Source: Neisseria chenwenguii
GTDB lineage: Bacteria; Pseudomonadota; Gammaproteobacteria; Burkholderiales; Neisseriaceae
Direction of reading: 5' to 3'
Assembly (NCBI RefSeq): GCF_002216145.1
Contig: NZ_CP022278.1
Location: 1,860,001-1,924,000, forward strand
DNA: 64,000 nt
Below are positions 56,788 to 64,000 of this stretch, piece by piece. Each line of letters begins with the position of its first letter. The stretch's first letter is position 1. The position numbers were made by a program, and so were the translations under genes. The notes under the pieces were generated by a model. It worked only from the letters and a program-made list of their open reading frames with translations, ran no database searches and was not told where the DNA came from.

Positions 56788-57033
56788 TTTATATTGGTAA
56801 AAGTTTGTTTCGAACGAAATCAGTAGGAGGCTACCTGAAATTTTCGGATAAAGGCATTGGGTAAGGTCGCGTTCCAAGCATTGAAAAAACAGGCGTTTTT
56901 TTATACAATCATCTGCTTAAAATTCATCGGAGGCCGTCTGAACCATCTCGGTTACTGAGCGTAGTCGAAGTATTTCAGACGGCCTTGTCTGTTTCCCCCA
57001 AGCCTACTATTGTTTTAAAACAAAGACCGAACC

Positions 57034-58632
57034 ATGTCCGAAATCCTCGACCAAGTGCGCCGCCGACGCACCTTCGCCATCATTTCCCACCCCGACGCGG
57101 GTAAAACCACGCTCACCGAAAAGCTGCTGCTGTTTTCGGGCGCGATTCAGAGTGCGGGCACGGTCAAGGGTAAGAAAACGGGCAAATTCGCCACTTCCGA
57201 CTGGATGGAAATCGAGAAGCAGCGCGGCATTTCCGTGGCGTCATCCGTGATGCAGTTCGACTACAAAGACCACACCGTCAACCTGCTCGACACGCCCGGC
57301 CACCAAGACTTTTCGGAAGACACCTACCGCGTACTTACCGCCGTGGACAGCGCGCTGATGGTCATCGACGCGGCCAAAGGCGTGGAGGCGCAGACCATCA
57401 AGCTGTTGAACGTCTGCCGCCTGCGCAACACGCCCATCGTAACCTTCATGAACAAATACGACCGTGAGGTGCGCGATTCGCTGGAATTGCTCGACGAAGT
57501 GGAAAGCATCCTGAAAATCCGTTGCGCGCCCGTGACTTGGCCGATCGGCATGGGCAAAAACTTCAAGGGCGTGTACCACATTCTGAACGACGAAGTGTAT
57601 TTATTCGACGCGGGCGGCGAGAAGCTGCCGCATGAATTCGAGATTGTCCAAGGCATAGACAATCCGCGTTTGGACGAACTGTTTCCGCTGGAAATGGAAA
57701 ACCTGCGCGCCGAAATCGAATTGGTGCAGGCTGCGTCGAACGAGTTTGATTTGGAAGAGTTTTTGGCGGGCGAACTCACGCCCGTGTTCTTCGGTTCGGC
57801 GATTAACAATTTCGGCATTCAGGAAATTTTAAACTCGCTCATCGATTGGGCACCCGCACCGAAAGGCCGCGACGCGACCGTGCGCGAAGTGATGCCGTCT
57901 GAAGAAAAATTTTCCGGTTTCGTGTTCAAAATCCAGGCCAATATGGATCCGAAACACCGCGACCGCATCGCTTTTCTGCGCGTGTGTTCCGGCAAATTCG
58001 AGCGCGGCATGAAGATGAAACACCTGCGCATCAACCGCGACATCGCCGCCAGCAGCGTGGTCACGTTTATGTCGCACGACCGCGAGCTGGTGGAAGAAGC
58101 CTACGCGGGCGACATCATCGGCATCCCGAACCACGGCAACATCCAAATCGGCGACAGTTTTTCCGAAGGCGAACAGCTGGCGTTTACTGGCATTCCGTTT
58201 TTTGCACCCGAACTGTTCCGCAGCGTGCGCATCAAAAACCCGCTGAAAATCAAGCAGCTGCAAAAAGGCTTGCAGCAGCTCGGCGAGGAAGGCGCGGTGC
58301 AGGTGTTCAAACCGCATTCGGGCGCGGATTTGATTTTGGGCGCGGTGGGCGTGTTGCAGTTTGAAGTCGTAACCTCGCGGCTGGCCGCCGAATACGGTGT
58401 GGAAGCGGTTTTCGACACCGTGTCCATCTGGTCGGCGCGCTGGGTGTCGTGCGACGACAAGAAAAAGCTGGCCGAGTTTGAAAAAGCCAACGCCGCCAAC
58501 CTTTCCATCGACGCAGGCGGCAACCTCGCCTACCTCGCGCCCAACCGCGTGAACCTGAATTTAACGCAGGAACGCTGGCTGGACATCGTGTTCCACGAAA
58601 CGCGCGAACATGCTGTGAATCTGAACGCGTAA
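57034..58632 (+). CDS. prfC: Peptide chain release factor 3
   Basis: GTPase that recycles release factors 1 and 2 from the ribosome after termination. The 532-residue product has the G1 loop [13 protein letters not shown] (18-30), switch/G3 [14 protein letters not shown] (about 87-100) and G4 NKYDRE (about 141-146, usually NKxDR), then the translation-factor barrel and the RF3 C-terminal domain with [12 protein letters not shown] near the end. Standard length. Followed by a DUS terminator. Confidence 0.96.
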   Translation: MSEILDQVRRRRTFAIISHPDAGKTTLTEKLLLFSGAIQSAGTVKGKKTGKFATSDWMEIEKQRGISVASSVMQFDYKDHTVNLLDTPGHQDFSEDTYRVLTAVDSALMVIDAAKGVEAQTIKLLNVCRLRNTPIVTFMNKYDREVRDSLELLDEVESILKIRCAPVTWPIGMGKNFKGVYHILNDEVYLFDAGGEKLPHEFEIVQGIDNPRLDELFPLEMENLRAEIELVQAASNEFDLEEFLAGELTPVFFGSAINNFGIQEILNSLIDWAPAPKGRDATVREVMPSEEKFSGFVFKIQANMDPKHRDRIAFLRVCSGKFERGMKMKHLRINRDIAASSVVTFMSHDRELVEEAYAGDIIGIPNHGNIQIGDSFSEGEQLAFTGIPFFAPELFRSVRIKNPLKIKQLQKGLQQLGEEGAVQVFKPHSGADLILGAVGVLQFEVVTSRLAAEYGVEAVFDTVSIWSARWVSCDDKKKLAEFEKANAANLSIDAGGNLAYLAPNRVNLNLTQERWLDIVFHETREHAVNLNA

Positions 58633-58640
58633 ATCAAGTT

Positions 58641-58686
58641 AGGCCGTCTGAAAAATTTTACGGCTTTCGTATTTTCAGACGGCCTG
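58641..58686 (+). terminator. DUS inverted-pair terminator of prfC
   Basis: DUS arms at 58641-58655 and 58671-58685 with a 15-base loop. Confidence 0.72.
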
Positions 58687-58729
58687 CTTTAACTTTTACC
58701 AACCATTTTTTCAACACAATCAAACCACT

Positions 58730-59275
58730 ATGGAAAAACACACTTCATCAAACGCTGAAATGGCCGTCCGCCAAAACATTTTCAGCCGGCTGATTTTTGC
58801 CAGCCGCTGGCTGCAACTGCCGATTTACCTCGGCCTGATTGCCGTGCAGGCGATTTATTCGTATAAGTTTTTGAAATCACTTTGGAATCTTATCGTCAAT
58901 CTCGGTGCGATGGACGAAAATGCCATCATGCTCGCCGTCCTCAGCCTGATTGACGTCGTGATGATTGCCAACCTTTTGGTCATGGTGTTGATTGGCGGTT
59001 ATGAAACTTTCGTTTCCAAACTGCGCGTTGACGACCACCCCGACCAGCCCGAATGGCTGAGCCACGTCAACGCTTCGGTGTTGAAAGTGAAACTTTCGAT
59101 GGCGATTATCAGCATTTCATCCATCCACCTGCTGCAAACCTTTATCAACGCCGATCAAGTCGCCGAACATACTATTTTTTGGCAGCTCATGCTGCATTTG
59201 GGCTTCCTCGTTTCCGCGCTGGCAATGGCTTGGACGGACAAAATCGTGTACAGCACCTCGCACAAGGTGCATTGA
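58730..59275 (+). CDS. UPF0114/YqhA family membrane protein
   Basis: A 181-residue inner-membrane protein with four hydrophobic segments (about 22-48, 66-90, 118-138, 147-168). The family pattern is clear: [40 protein letters not shown] and [20 protein letters not shown]. Function unknown. Single gene. Confidence 0.88.
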   Translation: MEKHTSSNAEMAVRQNIFSRLIFASRWLQLPIYLGLIAVQAIYSYKFLKSLWNLIVNLGAMDENAIMLAVLSLIDVVMIANLLVMVLIGGYETFVSKLRVDDHPDQPEWLSHVNASVLKVKLSMAIISISSIHLLQTFINADQVAEHTIFWQLMLHLGFLVSALAMAWTDKIVYSTSHKVH

Positions 59276-59382
59276 GGCCGTCTGAAAGTCCGGATTGGTT
59301 TTTGAATAAGGCCGTCTGAATTTTGATTACTGAGTAACCAAAATTCAGACGGCCTGTTTGCTGCATAGTACCTGTTTATTTT

Positions 59383-59836
59383 TCAGACGGCATGATTGCG
59401 TTCAAATGCCTTGATGTCTTCCACTTTCGGCGCATAAGCACTTGACCGGTCATGACGCAAATCCAGCCAAATATCCACTAATGCCCACGCCGCCGGCCGG
59501 CGCGGCGATCACGTTTTTCCCCATACACAGAATTTGTGCATCGTAATTTTCCACCGAACCTTTGACCGACAGCAAATCATGCGCCGTCGCGGCGCGCGCA
59601 CCGCTGACTTTGTTAGCGGCAATCGCCGTTCCTACGCCGGTGCCGCAAATCAAAATGGCGCGGTCTGCTTCTCCTTCGGCAACTGCCTGTGCGGCGGCAA
59701 AGGAGAGCTGCGGATAGCCGGCGTTGTTGTCGGATAAATCGGTCAGGCTTTCGACACGGGAATCTTGTTCCAAACGGATTTTGAGCGCATCTTTCAGAAT
59801 TTCGCCGTTAGACGGCGCGGCAATAATCAAACGCAT
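59383..59836 (-). pseudogene. rpiB: Ribose 5-phosphate isomerase B, frameshifted near the 3' end
   Basis: RpiB/LacAB-family isomerase. The N-terminal 110 residues are intact with the active Cys region ILICGTGVGTAIAANKVSGA. Around 59476-59490 the frame shifts: the current frame ends at 59450, while a second frame continues LVDIWLDLRHDRSSAYAPKV to a stop made by a DUS (ending NHAV) at 59383-59385. A single-base change would restore a protein of about 150 residues, the normal family length. True mutation or sequencing error. Confidence 0.82.
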
Positions 59837-59923
59837 AACCTTACTTTGCTGAATTTTTAGGTTTTTTTCACTTTACGCCTTTGACTTTTGATTTTCAAGC
59901 CGTTTTTTCAGACGGCATATGCT

Positions 59924-59951
59924 TTGATTTTGGCATGGTTTTCCTTAAAAT
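59924..59951 (+). promoter_or_regulatory. Probable sigma-70 promoter of bioY
   Basis: TTGATT at 59924-59929 and TAAAAT at 59946-59951 with a 16-base spacer, 53 bases before the bioY start codon. No BirA-type operator was recognised. Confidence 0.55.
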
Positions 59952-60003
59952 ACGCTTTCCCGCTCATTGTGCGTGGGTATTTTTTATTTTTTAAGGAAAT
60001 CAT

Positions 60004-60567
60004 ATGATTAACCAAGTAAATGCAGTCCGCCATTGGGCGGATGCCAACCAAAACACTGCGTTTTGGCTGAAAACCGTGCTGGGCGCGAATCTGATTGCGG
60101 TGTTGGCGCAGTTTGCCGTGCCGCTGCCGTTTGTTTCGATTACCTTGCAGTCTATGGGCGTGCTGCTGATCGGTTTTGCGTTGGGGCGCAAAGCGGGCGT
60201 GGCAGCGGTGTTGCTGTATCTGCTTGAAGGTGCGATGGGGTTGCCGGTGTTTGCGGGCGGCAAAGCGGGTTTTGCCGTGTTGACGGGATCGTCTGGCGGC
60301 TATCTGTTCGGCTATGCTGCGATGGCGTTTGTGTTGGGTTGGGCGAGCGACAAAGGCGCGCTGAAATCGGTTTGGAAAACCGTGGCAGCGGGCTTGGTCG
60401 GTACGGCGGCGATGTACGCGCTGGGCTTGGCGCAGCTTTCGCTGTTTGTGCCCGAGGGTAAGGTTTTAGCATACGGCCTGTATCCGTTTGTGGCCGGCGA
60501 TATTCTGAAAGCCGTTGCCGCCGCGTTTCTGCTGGCGCCGACTTACCGCTTCTTTAAGAAGTTTTGA
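60004..60567 (+). CDS. bioY: Biotin transporter BioY
   Basis: S-component of the biotin ECF transporter. The 187-residue product has six hydrophobic segments and the BioY signatures VPLPFVSITLQSMGVLLIGF (about 40-59), YLLEGAMGLPVFAGGKAG and LTGSSGGYLFGYAAMAFVLG (about 97-116). No ATPase (BioM) or BioN gene is adjacent; BioY proteins can act alone or share a module. Ribosome binding site AAGGAAAT. Confidence 0.94.
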   Translation: MINQVNAVRHWADANQNTAFWLKTVLGANLIAVLAQFAVPLPFVSITLQSMGVLLIGFALGRKAGVAAVLLYLLEGAMGLPVFAGGKAGFAVLTGSSGGYLFGYAAMAFVLGWASDKGALKSVWKTVAAGLVGTAAMYALGLAQLSLFVPEGKVLAYGLYPFVAGDILKAVAAAFLLAPTYRFFKKF

Positions 60568-60629
60568 TTGAAACAGGCCGTCTGAATCGGTTGCTGAGCG
60601 CAGTCGAAGTGCAGACGGTCTTTAATGTA

Positions 60630-61058
60630 ATGAATATGTTGGAAAAAATCTTCGAGCGTTTGGCTTCGGTGCAAACGCTGGCCTTTGCCTCGCAAAGCCT
60701 TTCCGGTTCGAAAATGGATTGGAACTGCACGGGTGAGGGCGAAACCGAAGTCGTGCGCGCGGGTAATCTGCTGACGTTCCGCGACCGCTTCCGCCTCGAT
60801 ACAGGGCGCGTGTGCCGCGATGAAAAACAATGGCGGCTGTTTTCAGACGGCCTTGAGTTTTTCCACTACCGCAATCAGGTGTTTGAACGGATTTTCACTT
60901 TCCGCGAATGCGGCGGGGGCATCGAGGCCGAACAGCCGTATGCCTGCATGCCCGACGATTACTTCGGCGAATTGTTTTCAGACGGCACGTCGGTGACGCT
61001 GACCATCAAAATCGTCGGAACGCGCAAGAATGAAGTGATACGGTATGTTTACCGTTGA
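60630..61058 (+). CDS. DUF6314-like cytoplasmic protein
   Basis: A 142-residue protein without signal peptide or membrane segment. Conserved-looking features are LFSDGLEFFHYRNQVFERIF in the centre and the C-terminal VTLTIKIVGTRKNEVIRYVY, resembling the lipocalin-like DUF6314 family; this assignment is tentative. Two phenylalanine-serine-aspartate-glycine (FSDG) segments are encoded by inverted DUS words. ATG 60630 is chosen over upstream frames that lie in a DUS cassette; no strong ribosome binding site. Confidence 0.55.
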   Translation: MNMLEKIFERLASVQTLAFASQSLSGSKMDWNCTGEGETEVVRAGNLLTFRDRFRLDTGRVCRDEKQWRLFSDGLEFFHYRNQVFERIFTFRECGGGIEAEQPYACMPDDYFGELFSDGTSVTLTIKIVGTRKNEVIRYVYR

Positions 61059-61091
61059 GAAAAAAACGTGTCGGATTCGGCACGTTTTTTT
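61059..61091 (+). terminator. Rho-independent terminator
   Basis: AAAAAACGTG pairs with CACGTTTTTT, followed by T's, immediately after the stop of the DUF6314-like gene. The arms are not DUS. Confidence 0.85.
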
Positions 61092-61409
61092 GGTTTACAG
61101 GGTGAGGGCGAACCCACCATTATGATGCCGTCTGAAACTGAAAACGGTCGTCTGAAAATTTTGAATCATGGTGGGTTTACCCACCCTGCGAGGTTTCGGC
61201 ATTTCAGACGGCATGGACGACTTTCAGCCGAGAGGCGGATTTTGCCGTAGGGTGGGTGTGAATCCACCATTATGATGCCGTCTGAAGCTGAAAACGGTGA
61301 CCTGAAAATTTTGAATGGAGGGTTTACACCCACTCTGCAGGTTTTTGTCTGTCTGAAAATTCTGAATGAGCGACGAGTTTACACCCACCCCGCAAGTTCC
61401 TGAAACTTT
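61092..61409. repeat. Cluster of imperfect tandem repeats
   Basis: Two units of about 160 bases share CCACCATTATGATGCCGTCT, GAAAACGGT and TGAAAATTTTGAAT; a third partial unit follows. GGTGGGTTT words occur on both strands. It resembles the neisserial GTAGGGTGGG dispersed family. No gene seen. Confidence 0.7.
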
Positions 61410-62174
61410 TCAGACGACCAAATCCCGGGCGAATTTTCCGATAAACAGGCAGAGCAAGACCATGAATCCGTAGCGTAGAAATTTTGTGCCGCCGCGGATA
61501 GCGAGGCGTGCGCCGATGATGCCGCCGCAGAGGTTGGCCGCAGCCAGCGGCAGCGCCCATGTCCAGACGACGTGGCCGTTGGGAATGAAAAAGGTAAGGG
61601 CGGCGAGGTTGGTGGTGGTGTTGATGACTTTGGCCGAGGCGCTGGCGGCGAGGAAGTCGTAGCCGTAAAAGCGCACGAATACAAAAGCCAGCAGGCTGCC
61701 TGTTCCCGGCCCGAAAATGCCGTCGTAAAAGCCGATGAGTGCGCCGAAAAACAAGCCCCAAAACAGCTCGCGGCGGGTCAGCGCGGCGGTACGCGCGGTC
61801 TGCCCCAAATCTTTTTTGAAAAAAGTGTAGAGAAACATCGCCACCATCACGGCGAGCATGGCAGGTTTCATGTATTGCACGGGAAAATACGCCGCGGATT
61901 TTGCACCCAGATAAGACATGGCAAACGCCAAAATCGCGGCGGGCAACAGCATTTTCCACGGCACGGCGATTTTGCGCACATATTGCCACGTTGCGGTAAA
62001 TGTGCCCGAAAACGAGGCGACTTTGCCCACACCCAACACGGTCGGCACAGGCGTGTTGGGCGGTAATACGTTGAACATTCCGGGAATCTGCAACAGCCCG
62101 CCGCCGCCGACCGCCGCGTCCATCAGGCCGGCGAGAAAGCAGATGACGATAAGAAAATAGAGTGTGGTTTCCAT
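61410..62174 (-). CDS. TSUP family (TauE/SafE-like) membrane permease
   Basis: A 254-residue protein with about eight hydrophobic segments in two repeats, each with the family glycine motif: FLAGLMDAAVGGGGLLQIP near the N-terminus and GFYDGIFGPGTGSLLAFVFV in the middle. Members export sulfite, sulfoacetate or other anions; the substrate is unknown here. ATG 62174 gives the family start METTLYFLIVICFLAG; a longer frame runs into a DUS cassette and a Correia element. Confidence 0.88.
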   Translation of the reverse strand: METTLYFLIVICFLAGLMDAAVGGGGLLQIPGMFNVLPPNTPVPTVLGVGKVASFSGTFTATWQYVRKIAVPWKMLLPAAILAFAMSYLGAKSAAYFPVQYMKPAMLAVMVAMFLYTFFKKDLGQTARTAALTRRELFWGLFFGALIGFYDGIFGPGTGSLLAFVFVRFYGYDFLAASASAKVINTTTNLAALTFFIPNGHVVWTWALPLAAANLCGGIIGARLAIRGGTKFLRYGFMVLLCLFIGKFARDLVV

Positions 62175-62271
62175 GAGTTTTTTGGCAAACAGGCCGTCTG
62201 TACTTCGACTGCGCTCAGCAACCGATTCAGACGGCCTGTAAAGATTAAACGGCCAGCGGTGCGCCATGTTG
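62175..62271. other. Gap with DUS cassette upstream of the TSUP gene
   Basis: Contains an inverted DUS pair enclosing CTTCGACTGCGCTCAGCAACC (62192-62236). No gene. Confidence 0.6.
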
Positions 62272-62378
62272 TATAGTTGATTAAAATTGCAATGATACGG
62301 CGTTGCCAACGCCCTTATGTACTATTCGTGCAGTGCGGGCGTTGCCGCCTTGCCTCATTTTTATTTTAATCAACTATA
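62272..62378. mobile_element. Correia repeat-enclosed element (short class)
   Basis: Perfect 16-bp terminal inverted repeats TATAGTTGATTAAAAT (62272-62287) and the complement (62363-62378); 107 bases in total, with GGCGTTGCC and GCCGCCTTGC in the core as in short CREE elements. Its right end overlaps the last codons and stop of the ABC permease gene. Confidence 0.86.
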
Positions 62379-63104
62379 GCGTTTTTCCAAACGCAGGAAC
62401 ATCCAGCCGAGCAGGGTGGTCGTCGCCAGATAAATCAGCGCAACGGCGTAGAGCGGTTCTTCGTAGATGGAATAGCGGCCGGAAATGGTGTTCTGCACGT
62501 AAGCCAGCTCGGCTACAGCAATGGCGGACAGCAGCGAGCTGTCTTTCAAAAGCGTGATAAATTCGTTGGCCAGCGGCGGCAGCATACGGCGCAGCGCCTG
62601 CGGCAGAATCACATAACGCATCGCCTGCGGATAAGTCAGGCCGAGCGAGCGGGCGGCTTCGATTTGGCCTTTGTCGATGGATTGGATGCCGGCGCGGAAG
62701 ATTTCGGTGATGTAGGCGCCCGCGTTCACCATCAAGGCCAGGGTACCCGCGATCAGTGCGCCGTAGCCGCGGCGCAGCTCAACCGCCAAATCGCCGCTGA
62801 CAATCAAGCCGTCAACGGGGTGGATCAGCGCGACCACCCAAACGTAATACCAAATGAAAATTTGTACAAACAAAGGCGTACCGCGGAACAGCGTGACATA
62901 CAGCAATGAAAGGTGGCGGAACACCCAAGCCAGCGCGCGCATGGCGGCGCCGCCTTTTTCAAAGCGCATCAGCCGCGCCAGTGCGCCGAAGAGCCCCAAT
63001 ACCGTGCCGCCCAGCGTGGCGACGAAGGTCAGCCCCAGCGTCGTCAGCGCGCCGTAGAAAAACATCCAACGGTATTCATAAAGAACGTCAAAACGAAAAT
63101 CCAT
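62370..63104 (-). CDS. Amino-acid ABC transporter permease (HisM/GlnP type)
   Basis: A 244-residue permease with an N-terminal GALTTLGLTFVATLGG region, the motif LFRGTPLFVQIFIWYYVW (about 73-90) and the EAA loop QIEAARSLGLTYPQAMRYVI (about 146-165), typical of polar amino-acid importers. Neither the ATPase nor the binding protein is adjacent. The final Ser codon and the TGA stop are formed by the terminal repeat of a Correia element, so the original C-terminus may have been a little longer and the downstream partner gene displaced. Confidence 0.9.
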   Translation of the reverse strand: MDFRFDVLYEYRWMFFYGALTTLGLTFVATLGGTVLGLFGALARLMRFEKGGAAMRALAWVFRHLSLLYVTLFRGTPLFVQIFIWYYVWVVALIHPVDGLIVSGDLAVELRRGYGALIAGTLALMVNAGAYITEIFRAGIQSIDKGQIEAARSLGLTYPQAMRYVILPQALRRMLPPLANEFITLLKDSSLLSAIAVAELAYVQNTISGRYSIYEEPLYAVALIYLATTTLLGWMFLRLEKRYS

Positions 63105-63420
63105 ATCCGCTTACCTTGTGGCGGAGCGCGCGGCTCCGATAAATCCGGTCAAAGAAAGGGGGCATTTTACAAGAAAATACACAGGCTGAATGCTTTTTTA
63201 GGCGGAACGCGCCGCAGGTATTTTCAAAGGCCGTCTGGAAAGTAGTTAGGCTTGGCAGTTTTTCCAATAAAAACAAGATGAAACAAATGAAAATCCGGCG
63301 GCTGAAATTGACCGTCTGCCTGAAAAAGCGGATAATTCCGCCCCGATTCCGAATATTCTTTCAGACGGCCTCATCTCTGATGTTCAGGCCGTCTGAAAAC
63401 TTTTTTGACAAAGCAAAACC
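63105..63420. other. Divergent gap before the U32 peptidase gene
   Basis: Contains DUS copies near 63230, 63360 and 63387, the last two forming a hairpin. No gene or clear promoter recognised in 316 bases. Confidence 0.5.
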
Positions 63421-64000
63421 ATGAAAGCACCCGAACTCCTCCTCCCCGCCGGCGGTCTCGAGCGCATGCGCGCCGCCTACGATTACGGCGCCGATGCAGT
63501 GTATGCCGGCAGCCCGCGCTATTCGCTGCGCGCGCGCAACAACGAATTTGCCAAGCTCGACGTGTTGGCGCAAGGCATTAAAGAAGCGCACGAGCGCAAT
63601 AAAAAATTCTTTTTAACCGTCAATACCCTGCCGCACAATTCCAAGTTGAAAACCTTTGTTTCCGATATGGAACCGCTGATTGCGATGAAGCCCGACGCGC
63701 TGATTATGGCCGATCCCGGGCTGATTATGACTGTGCGCGAAAAATGGCCGGAAATGCCGGTTCACCTTTCCGTTCAAGCCAATACCACCAATTATTGGGG
63801 CGTGAAATTCTGGCAGAACGTCGGCGTCGAGCGCATCATTCTGTCGCGCGAACTTTCCATGGAAGAAATCGCCGAAATCCGTCAAGAATGCCCCGACATC
63901 GAACTCGAAGTCTTCATCCACGGCGCATTGTGCATCGCCTATTCCGGCCGCTGCCTGCTTTCGGGCTATTTCAACCACCGCGACCCCAATCAGGGCACCT
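63421..64000 (+). CDS. U32 peptidase family protein (TrhP/YegQ-like), 5' part
   Basis: The gene is cut by the window end after 193 codons. The N-terminus ELLLPAGGLERMRAAYDYGA, the motif YAGSPRYSLRARNNEF and HLSVQANTTNYWGVKFW, plus EVFIHGALCIAYSGRCLLS with the conserved Cys pair region, identify the U32 family close to YegQ/TrhP, which takes part in prephenate-dependent hydroxylation of tRNA uridine 34. ATG 63421 lies 15 bases after a DUS; spacing to AAAGC is plausible. Confidence 0.88.
   Translation, partial: MKAPELLLPAGGLERMRAAYDYGADAVYAGSPRYSLRARNNEFAKLDVLAQGIKEAHERNKKFFLTVNTLPHNSKLKTFVSDMEPLIAMKPDALIMADPGLIMTVREKWPEMPVHLSVQANTTNYWGVKFWQNVGVERIILSRELSMEEIAEIRQECPDIELEVFIHGALCIAYSGRCLLSGYFNHRDPNQGT

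Larger units (their letters stand above)
56366..57033. other. Long A/T-rich gap between rnhA and prfC
   Basis: Contains a DUS pair (56404-56435), a candidate 64-codon ORF on the minus strand, a Fur-box-like site near 56778, an AGGCTACCTGAA word (one mismatch to the foreign DUS dialect) at 56826, and a DUS-bounded GCGTAGTCGAAGTA motif before prfC. No other gene seen. Confidence 0.6.

Overview
This window comes from a commensal Neisseria chromosome. The 10-mer GCCGTCTGAA, core of the neisserial DNA uptake sequence (DUS), occurs throughout, mostly as AGGCCGTCTGAA (AG dialect) and less often as ATGCCGTCTGAA. Many copies form inverted pairs at gene ends, where they serve as terminators. Other neisserial hallmarks are Correia-type miniature elements, dRS3 repeats (ATTCCC-N8-GGGAAT) and a TonB siderophore receptor. 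The AG dialect, an intact nos cluster and a sugar transporter/fructokinase pair argue against N. meningitidis and N. gonorrhoeae; I do not name a species.

Layout. 1-6200: end of rpsT, outer-membrane phospholipase pldA, a DUF502 membrane protein, aspS, a DUF1330 protein, lpxH and a DUF2059 protein whose signal-peptide frame is broken. 6500-10300: branched-chain amino acid operon ilvB-ilvN-(ABM monooxygenase)-ilvC. 10600-23100: nitrous oxide reductase cluster nosR-nosZ-nosD-nosF-nosY-nosL, then a WYL regulator gene split by about 0.6 kb of foreign DNA, a glutathione transferase, and an ApbE flavin transferase (NosX role). 23200-25600: decaying oxidoreductase/regulator genes, with one intact HxlR regulator and one intact NAD(P)H oxidoreductase. 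25700-33600: ppsR and ppsA divergent, a MORN-type protein, trkH and ygfZ. 33800-37200: an efeUOB ferrous iron/peroxidase locus in which efeU is frameshifted, efeB has a frameshift and an internal deletion, and efeO is intact; a terminator here has a different DUS dialect. 37200-49650: ridA, ybaK, a DUF4870 protein, an EamA transporter, a Dcu transporter, cca, a TonB receptor, two MFS transporters and a PfkB-family fructokinase. 49900-55500: nirV, a lipoprotein cytochrome c, aniA (copper nitrite reductase) and divergent norB (quinol nitric oxide reductase). 55900-64000: rnhA, prfC, a YqhA-family protein, frameshifted rpiB, bioY, a DUF6314-like protein, a TSUP permease, an amino-acid ABC permease and the start of a U32 peptidase gene.

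How the genes work together. AniA, NorB and NosZ together reduce nitrite to NO, N2O and N2. NosR carries an FMN attachment motif that the ApbE/NosX enzyme should modify; NosD-F-Y and NosL supply the NosZ copper centre. Promoters of nosR and aniA each have an FNR-type palindrome centred about 41.5 bases before the predicted start, which suggests common oxygen control. norB has an NsrR-like palindrome over its predicted start, which suggests nitric oxide control. The other blocks are housekeeping or nutrient uptake. Accessory gaps are filled with small repeats, and several genes carry single-base lesions that could be true decay or sequencing errors.
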